Origin: Streptomyces sp. WP-1
GTDB taxonomy: Bacteria > Actinomycetota > Actinomycetes > Streptomycetales > Streptomycetaceae
Direction of reading: 5' to 3'
Length of the DNA stretch: 64,000 nucleotides
Assembly (NCBI RefSeq): GCF_030450125.1
Contig: NZ_CP123923.1
Location: forward strand, 7,039,001-7,103,000
The notes under the pieces: model-generated
The model's database searches: none
Told to the model about the DNA's origin: nothing
The model's input: only the letters and a program-made list of their open reading frames with translations
Part shown: positions 59,801-64,000 of the stretch, piece by piece
Numbering within the stretch: position 1 is the first letter of the stretch
Layout of the letters: each line of letters opens with the position of its first letter
Program-made: the position numbers and the translations under genes

Positions 59801-60814
59801 ATTGCGCAGTCCGCCGTGCGTCAGCCGCGACGTCTCCGGCAGCCGCACGCCCTGCGCGAGGACCACCACGAACGGCTCGGCCACGCTCGGCGAGGCGTCC
59901 GGGTCGTGGTCGGGCCGGTCCCGCACCTCGGTGCCGAGCAGGTCCATCAGCGCCTCGTGGTCCTCGGCGGCGAGCCGCACCTGACCGGCGTCGTCCTCCT
60001 CGTGCGGATGCGCGTTGTGCGGCAGCCACTTCAGCCAGTCCCACTCGGCCCGTGCCGACGCCCCGCCCAGCAGGGCGATCCGCAGCTCGTCGGGGGAGTG
60101 GAACGCGGCGAGCTGCGCGACCATCGCCCGCAGCAGCCCGAGCGCCGGCTCCGGCTCACCGGCCAGCTCCACACTGGTGAACCGTCGGAGCGCGACCGGG
60201 ATCGGCAGCCGGGGCACCGTCTGGTGCGCCTTGGTGAACCGGCGCAGCGAGATCGCGGTCAGCGGCTCCAGGTCCTCCACCGGCTTGGTCTGCGGCGGCA
60301 GGAACTCCAGCGCGGCGCGGCGGACGCCCTGTCCGATGCGGACCCGGCCGAAGTCCTCGTGCGCCGGGCGGCGTTCCCACAGCCGGGTGCCCATCACCAG
60401 CGCCCACAGCCGTCCCGGGTCGGGGTTGTCCCAGAGCAGGGCGGCCCGCTGCTGCTCGGCGGCCTGCCGGGCCTGCCGGCGCTTCTGCGCGAGATAGCGC
60501 AGATAGTCCCGCCGTTCGGCCCGCATCCTGCGCCGGCGCTCGGCACCGGCCCGGCCGATCTGGGTCAGCGTCATGCTGACCATGGCGACGCCCATCATTC
60601 CGGACATCATGTACGTCGTCGGTCCGGCGCTGCGCATGGAGAACATCAGCACCATGGCGCCGGTGCCCAGCGCCATGGGCAGGTACATCAGCGCCGATCC
60701 GAAATCGGCGCTCGCCGGTTCCCCCAGGACCGGGGGCTCCGCCAGCTCGACCTGTCCCTCGGGGAGCTGCGGACCCTCGGCGCGCGGTGAACGTTTGGCC
60801 ACCACGGTGCTCAA
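56819..60814 (-). CDS. eccC: Type VII secretion ATPase EccC
   Basis: The product is 1331 residues, a fused EccCa/EccCb. Two membrane helices near residues 50-85 (LMYLPMALGTGAMVLMF, TYMMSGMMGVAMVSM) precede three FtsK/SpoIIIE-type ATPase domains with P-loops GATGSGKS (K481), GAPQTGKS (K854) and GDGETGKT (K1136). EccC recognises WXG100-type C-terminal signals and powers export. No in-frame ATG exists near the N terminus. TTG 60814 is chosen because it lies 8 nt after GAAAGG and yields the family-like start STVVAKRSPR. It is the first gene of the ESX operon. Confidence 0.9.
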   Translation of the reverse strand: MSTVVAKRSPRAEGPQLPEGQVELAEPPVLGEPASADFGSALMYLPMALGTGAMVLMFSMRSAGPTTYMMSGMMGVAMVSMTLTQIGRAGAERRRRMRAERRDYLRYLAQKRRQARQAAEQQRAALLWDNPDPGRLWALVMGTRLWERRPAHEDFGRVRIGQGVRRAALEFLPPQTKPVEDLEPLTAISLRRFTKAHQTVPRLPIPVALRRFTSVELAGEPEPALGLLRAMVAQLAAFHSPDELRIALLGGASARAEWDWLKWLPHNAHPHEEDDAGQVRLAAEDHEALMDLLGTEVRDRPDHDPDASPSVAEPFVVVLAQGVRLPETSRLTHGGLRNVVLLDATGAMTGGPKVLRLTTRGTSVAFPAGDDTVTAEADTLGRTEADTLARLLAPMRTSGSVDLVDRSLESDFDLTALLGIRDPRTFDVAGKWRPRIAQSARLLVPLGVTEEGEVVELDIKESAQGGMGPHGLLIGATGSGKSELLRTLVMGLVATHSSEILNLVLVDFKGGATFLGMDRLPHTSAVITNLADEIHLVDRMRDSINGEMIRRQELLRESGYSSLFDYEKARGAGANLTPLPSLLIIVDEFSELLASKPEFVDLFVSIGRLGRSLGVHLLLASQRLDESRIHKVEGHLSYRIALRTFSAMESRSVIGVSHAYELPSAPGNGFLKVDTTNLVRFKAAYVSGAAPEPVGEAEHSAQLGAAGQEITLFGLEQQGTLLSERVAEQQALEAAREASAAAERKAAAQAAGGEQSEESLLEVLIGRLEESGPPARQVWLPPLTESPSLDQLLPGIVPDPVRGMSAADHPSLSSLRVPLGIVDRPFEQLRELLVADLSGADGHIGVAGAPQTGKSTLLRTLMLSLALTHTPEEVQFYCLDFGGGGLVSTAGLPHVGSVATRLERDRVLRTVAELSQLLEKREEEFTSRGLESMAAYRRLRATGEIDDPYGDVFLVVDGWGTLRQDYEELEPRVIEMAARGLSFGLHVIGSAVRWSEFRPRLRDLLGTKFELRLGDSMESEVGSRTAAAVPHQPGRGLTAAGHHFLSALPRLDGSGETGDLTTATKSAVAEIDTFWTGRPAPGVRLLPTRLPVTDLPVSEDDFKVCLGWDEQRLEPVWHDFTTNPHLMVFGDGETGKTNALRLMIRAITARYTPEEARIMVADPGRGLLNSVPEAYRVGYVVDSDALAQLATSASVSVGKRVPGPDISPEQLARRDWWEGPLLFVLIDDYDLFSGAPGAPSPMAPLVPLLAQGLHIGMHLIVARSTSGSIRAMMDPVLRRLWELGNPGLLFSYPKEEGKFLGEAKPRTLPAGRAQLVTRRSVRLVQTGLVSS

Positions 60815-61262
60815 TGCAGGGACCTTTCTGAGGCGCTTACGGGCATGGCTGGTCAACCACTACTGCGTGGGCGCGGGTTGATGCTCGGTGATGTGGAGGG
60901 CAGTGATCCACTACTGGGCAGATGATAGGCGCGGGAACGGTGAGACGGGTGAACACATCTCACCTCTGAGGCGCCAACTCGGAAATTTTGCTTGGCTTTT
61001 TAAATAGTTGATCCGCGCACCTTGTGCCGGGAGCCGCTCACTCCCCCGGGATCTGGGGGTTGTTGATGATTGTTTGAGGTTCACCCGTGTCCGGCGGCGG
61101 AAAGTGAACCTCTGGTTACGGAGATGCGAACACGCGGTGTGTTCCCGGCGTTCGTCGCCGCACGTGACGTATCGCCTACGCACCGTGCCTCCGCTTCGGC
61201 GCCGCCGACGCGGGGAACTCGGGGCGACGGATGCCGCCGACCGCGGAGGAGGTGCCGTCGCC
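60815..61262. other. Divergent upstream region of the ESX operon and the DUF3040-like gene
   Basis: The 448 bases hold no clear gene. An A/T-rich island lies near 60978-61012 (GGAAATTTTGC, GGCTTTTTAAATAG), unusual for this genome and a likely promoter zone. Two inverted repeats flank it: GGTGAGA/TCTCACC (60939-60945, 60958-60964) and GAGGTTCAC/GTGAACCTC (61076-61084, 61104-61112). Confidence 0.55.
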
Positions 61263-61628
61263 GTGGACGACTGGGAGATGTGGGACAGGCGCGCGCAGGC
61301 CCGGCTGTCACCGCGTGAGCGGCTGGCGCTGCTGGAGATCGAGGCGCGTCTTCGCGAGGACCGGGGCTTCGCCCGCCGGATGGGCGGCGGCGCCCACCGG
61401 GAACGCGGGGACCGGGCGCACCGGCGGATCTGGCTGCCCACGGGCGTCCTGCTGCTGGCCCTCGCGTCCGCGTCCTGCGCGGTCATGGGCATCCGCACCG
61501 CGGACCCCGGGCTGCTGTGGTGCTTCGCGGCACTGTGGCCGCTCACCCTCTTCCAGGCATTCCGCCTGCTGTGCCGGCTGGCGCGCCGCAGGGGCCGCTC
61601 CGGGGACCGGCGCGGCTCCTGGTTCTGA
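61263..61628 (+). CDS. DUF3040-like small membrane protein
   Basis: The product is 121 residues. An N-terminal cytosolic part (DDWEMWDRRAQARLSPRERL, LLEIEARLRED) contains the SPRERLALxEIE word of the actinobacterial DUF3040 family. Two membrane helices follow (LPTGVLLLALASASCAVMG; GLLWCFAALWPLTLFQAF) with a basic tail. GTG 61263 lies 10 nt after GGAGGAGG. The function of the family is unknown. It is divergent from the ESX operon and might share its control region. Confidence 0.75.
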   Translation: MDDWEMWDRRAQARLSPRERLALLEIEARLREDRGFARRMGGGAHRERGDRAHRRIWLPTGVLLLALASASCAVMGIRTADPGLLWCFAALWPLTLFQAFRLLCRLARRRGRSGDRRGSWF

Positions 61629-62026
61629 CCCGCCGACGCGGGCCGCCGAATGCCCCCGGCGGGGCCTCCCTCATGGTCTCCGCCTTCCCTCGTATGGCCT
61701 CCCGCCTGCGCTTTCGAGGCGTTGAGTCGCGCCCGGTCGCACCCCACCGGACAATCGACTCCAACGTGTGAAACCAACTGATAAGGGCACTCTGCTGCCA
61801 GTGCCGTCCGGACAGCGGCGGCCGCACCAGGGCAGTCCCCCGAAGCCGCGGGACACGAGCCCTGTCCTCTCCCCACCGCCGGCCCGGCGACACCCGGTCC
61901 GGGTGTGGCCCCACGCCACGCGAAAGCGTTCTCGGGACGCGGACGACACCGACCGATGCGACAGCGAGATGGCCGCGACGCCATCCGGCATCGGCGTACG
62001 TGGACGCAGGACGAAAAGGAACAACC
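61629..62026. other. Intergenic region before the sugar-nucleotide gene
   Basis: No convincing gene is seen in these 398 bases. CCCGC-CGAC-GCGGG (61629-61642), directly after the DUF3040-like stop, may be a weak terminator. The rest should contain the promoter of the sugar-nucleotide gene; no confident -10/-35 pair was found. Confidence 0.4.
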
Positions 62027-63034
62027 ATGACAGGTGACACACCCTTTTTCTGGCGGCGCGCCCTCGTGACCGGTGGCGCCGGCTTCCTCGGCTCCCACCT
62101 GTGCGAACGGCTGCTGGATCTGGACGTCGAAGTCGACTGCGCCGACAACCTGTGCTGCGGGCGCCGGGAGAACGTGGCCCACCTGGAGGACCGGCCCGGC
62201 TTCCGGTACGTGTTCTGCGACGTCAGCGAACCCGAGTGCGCCGACCGGCTGCCGGGACCGTACGACCTGGTCCTCCACTTCGCCTGCCCGGCCTCGCCCG
62301 CCGACTACCTGCGGATGCCCCTGGAGACCCTGGACGTGGGCAGCCTCGGCACCCGCAACGCCCTCGGCCTCGCCGAACGCGACGGCGCCCGCTTCCTGCT
62401 GGCCTCCACCTCCGAGGTGTACGGCGACCCCCAGGTGCACCCGCAGCACGAGGGGTACTGGGGCAACGTCAACCCGGTCGGACCGCGCAGCGTGTACGAC
62501 GAGTCCAAGCGGTTCGCCGAGGCCCTGGTCACCGCGTACGCCGGCGCCCGGGAGGCCGACGCCGGGATCGTCCGGCTGTTCAACACCTACGGGCCCCGGA
62601 TGCGCGCCCACGACGGCCGCGCCGTGCCCACCTTCATCTGCCAGGCGCTGGCGGGGGAGCCGCTCACCGTGGCCGGCGACGGCAGCCAGACCCGCTCGCT
62701 GTGCTACGTGGACGACACCGTCGACGGCGTGCTCCGCGTGGCCACCAGCAGATCGGTACGGCCGGTGAACATCGGCGGCAGCGACGAGATCACCGTCGCC
62801 GACCTGGCCCGCCGCATCGTCGCCCTCACCGGGTCCCGCTCGTCCCTCGCCTTCGTCGACCGGCCCGTGGACGACCCCGGCCGCCGCCGGCCCGACACCA
62901 CGCTCGCGCGCGAACTGCTCGGCTGGTCACCGCAGATCCCCTGGGAGGAGGGCCTGAAGCAGACCATCGCCTACTTCGCGACCCGGCTCCCGCAGCCGGT
63001 GCCGAGCACACCGCAGCCGGCCCCGCAGCCCTGA
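62027..63034 (+). CDS. UDP-glucuronate decarboxylase-like NAD-dependent sugar epimerase/dehydratase
   Basis: The product is 335 residues of the extended short-chain dehydrogenase family. The NAD motif TGGAGFLGSH is at 15-24, T128-S129-E130 gives the catalytic Thr/Ser and Glu, and Y157-x-x-x-K161 is the active-site pair (VYDESK). CADNLCCGRRENV and NTYGPRM resemble UDP-xylose synthase (UXS). It probably makes UDP-xylose or a related sugar nucleotide for glycosylation. It precedes a carbamoyltransferase gene by 47 bp, so both likely serve one pathway. ATG 62027 has an AAAAGGA site. Confidence 0.85.
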   Translation: MTGDTPFFWRRALVTGGAGFLGSHLCERLLDLDVEVDCADNLCCGRRENVAHLEDRPGFRYVFCDVSEPECADRLPGPYDLVLHFACPASPADYLRMPLETLDVGSLGTRNALGLAERDGARFLLASTSEVYGDPQVHPQHEGYWGNVNPVGPRSVYDESKRFAEALVTAYAGAREADAGIVRLFNTYGPRMRAHDGRAVPTFICQALAGEPLTVAGDGSQTRSLCYVDDTVDGVLRVATSRSVRPVNIGGSDEITVADLARRIVALTGSRSSLAFVDRPVDDPGRRRPDTTLARELLGWSPQIPWEEGLKQTIAYFATRLPQPVPSTPQPAPQP

Positions 63035-63060
63035 GCGTCCCTCGCAGCCCTGAGCGTCCC
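63024..63060. repeat. 18-bp tandem duplication at the stop of the sugar-nucleotide gene
   Basis: CGCAGCCCTGAGCGTCCC occurs at 63024-63041 and 63043-63060 (period 19). The first copy carries the stop TGA (63032-63034); the second carries another TGA. It appears to be a recent local duplication and leaves the coding region intact. Confidence 0.7.
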
Positions 63061-63081
63061 CCGCCGCCCTGGAGGCAGCGC

Positions 63082-64000
63082 ATGCACGTCCTCGGAATCA
63101 ACGCCCTCTTCCACGACCCCGCGGCCGCCCTCCTCACCGACGGCAGGATCGTGGCGGCCGCCGAGGAGGAGCGGTTCTCGCGCCGTAAGCACGGCAAGCG
63201 GCCCCTGCCCTTCTCCGCCTGGGAGCTGCCCGAGCGGTCCGCCCGCTGGTGCCTCGACCGTGCCGGTCTCACCCCGGCCGACCTGGACGCCGTCGCCTAC
63301 TCCTACGACCCGTCGCTGGCCCGCCCCGCCGAACGACTCGGCCTGCACGACCCCTGGGACCACCTGCGCCAGGAATACGCCCGCCGCGCACCGGAGTTCC
63401 TCGCCGAGGCCCTGCCCGGCCTGGACCCGGCCAAGGTCAGGTTCGTCCCGCACCACATCGCGCACGCCGCCTCCGCCGGGCCCGTCTCGCCGTACCCGGA
63501 CTGCGCCGTCCTCGTCCTGGACGGCCGCGGCGAATGCGGCTCCCACCTGGCCGGCCGCTACACCAACCGCGAACTCACCGTCCTCGGCACCCAGCAACTG
63601 CCCGATTCCCTCGGCCTGTTCTACGAGGACCTCACCCAGCACCTCGGATTCCTGCGCAGCAGCGACGAGTTCAAGGTGATGGCCCTCGCCTCCTACGGCA
63701 GCCCCCGCTTCGCCGGCCGGCTGCGCGAGTACGTCCACGCCGACGACCGGGGCGGCTTCCGGGCCCGCCCGGTGCCCTGGCCCGAACTGGTGCCGCCGCG
63801 TCCGGCCGGCGGCGCCTGGAGCCGGGACCACGCCGACCTCGCGGCCAGCGCCCAACTGTGCCTGGAGGAAACCGTCGTCACCATCGCCCGGTGGCTGCGC
63901 GGACGCACCGGCGAGGACGCGCTCGCCCTGGCCGGCGGAGTCGCGCTCAACTGCGTGGCCAACACCAGACTTTGGCGCGAGAGCGGCTTCGCACACCTTT
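63082..64000 (+). CDS. Carbamoyltransferase of the NodU/CmcH/TobZ type (cut by window end)
   Basis: About 306 codons are visible and the frame is still open at the end of the window; complete family members have 500-600 residues. The N-terminal Kae1-like domain shows LGINALFHDPAAALL, EEERFSRRKHG, the metal-binding HHIAHAASA (near residues 122-130) and LDGRGE. These enzymes make carbamoyl-adenylate from carbamoyl phosphate and ATP and carbamoylate a hydroxyl of a sugar or other antibiotic part. Start ATG 63082 is 6 nt after GGAGG. The pairing with a UDP-sugar gene suggests a carbamoylated glycoside natural product. Confidence 0.85.
   Translation, partial: MHVLGINALFHDPAAALLTDGRIVAAAEEERFSRRKHGKRPLPFSAWELPERSARWCLDRAGLTPADLDAVAYSYDPSLARPAERLGLHDPWDHLRQEYARRAPEFLAEALPGLDPAKVRFVPHHIAHAASAGPVSPYPDCAVLVLDGRGECGSHLAGRYTNRELTVLGTQQLPDSLGLFYEDLTQHLGFLRSSDEFKVMALASYGSPRFAGRLREYVHADDRGGFRARPVPWPELVPPRPAGGAWSRDHADLAASAQLCLEETVVTIARWLRGRTGEDALALAGGVALNCVANTRLWRESGFAHL

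Noticed and set aside
42225..60814. Search for a mycosin (S8 protease) among the ESX genes
   Set aside because: No DxG, HGT and GTSMA set in order was found in any minus-strand gene of the locus.

Overview
The window is very GC-rich, with strong G/C preference at third codon positions, GTG and TTG starts, and GGAGG-type ribosome binding sites. Its gene families (GT87 mannosyltransferase, Rv1733c-like and DUF3040-like proteins, an actinobacterial type VII secretion system) point to a Streptomyces or close relative. This is an inference from gene content and codon use; no rRNA, tRNA, CRISPR array or insertion sequence was seen.

Bases 1-24400 are ordinary chromosome. In order they carry: a GT87 membrane mannosyltransferase; a secreted D-Ala-D-Ala carboxypeptidase that overlaps it tail to tail; a short second-type Rho factor with a long pyrimidine-rich leader; SnoaL-like and methyltransferase genes; a serine beta-lactamase-like hydrolase next to a frameshifted acetyl-xylan esterase; an Rv1733c-like membrane protein; a two-gene oxidoreductase pair (FNR-like reductase plus sulfite-oxidase-like molybdoenzyme); GNAT, MarR and PrmC-like genes; a PAS-GAF-PP2C phosphatase; secreted proteins; an OYE/FadH-type flavoenzyme with a PadR regulator and two CTAG-centred palindromes; fibronectin type III and GH75 chitosanase exported proteins; and the dihydroxyacetone kinase operon dhaKLM.

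Bases 24594-60814 form one long minus-strand type VII (ESX) secretion locus. It reads eccC, eccD, eccB, a large cytosolic-looking protein with a degenerate ADP-ribosyltransferase-like end, an EccA-like AAA+ ATPase fused to a right-handed beta-helix, three small secreted-type proteins (two WXG100), a 1044-residue WXG100-headed repeat protein, a YbaB/EbfC-like protein, another WXG100 protein, and finally a 5553-residue giant protein. No mycosin (MycP) or EccE is seen.

The giant protein is the most remarkable object here. Behind a WXG100-like head and membrane segments I read two HExxHxxGxxD metalloprotease-like modules, two tandem domains that match anthrax edema factor/ExoY nucleotidyl cyclases at the lysine, DxD and HG motifs, an OTU-like cysteine protease module, a papain-like Cys-His-Asn module and two OmpA-like C-terminal modules. 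It looks like a multi-enzyme type VII effector, with chemistry usually aimed at eukaryotic cells.

Bases 61263-64000 (plus strand) hold a DUF3040-like membrane protein, then a UDP-sugar decarboxylase/epimerase and a NodU/CmcH-type carbamoyltransferase cut by the window end. The last two are probably the start of a sugar-containing natural-product cluster.
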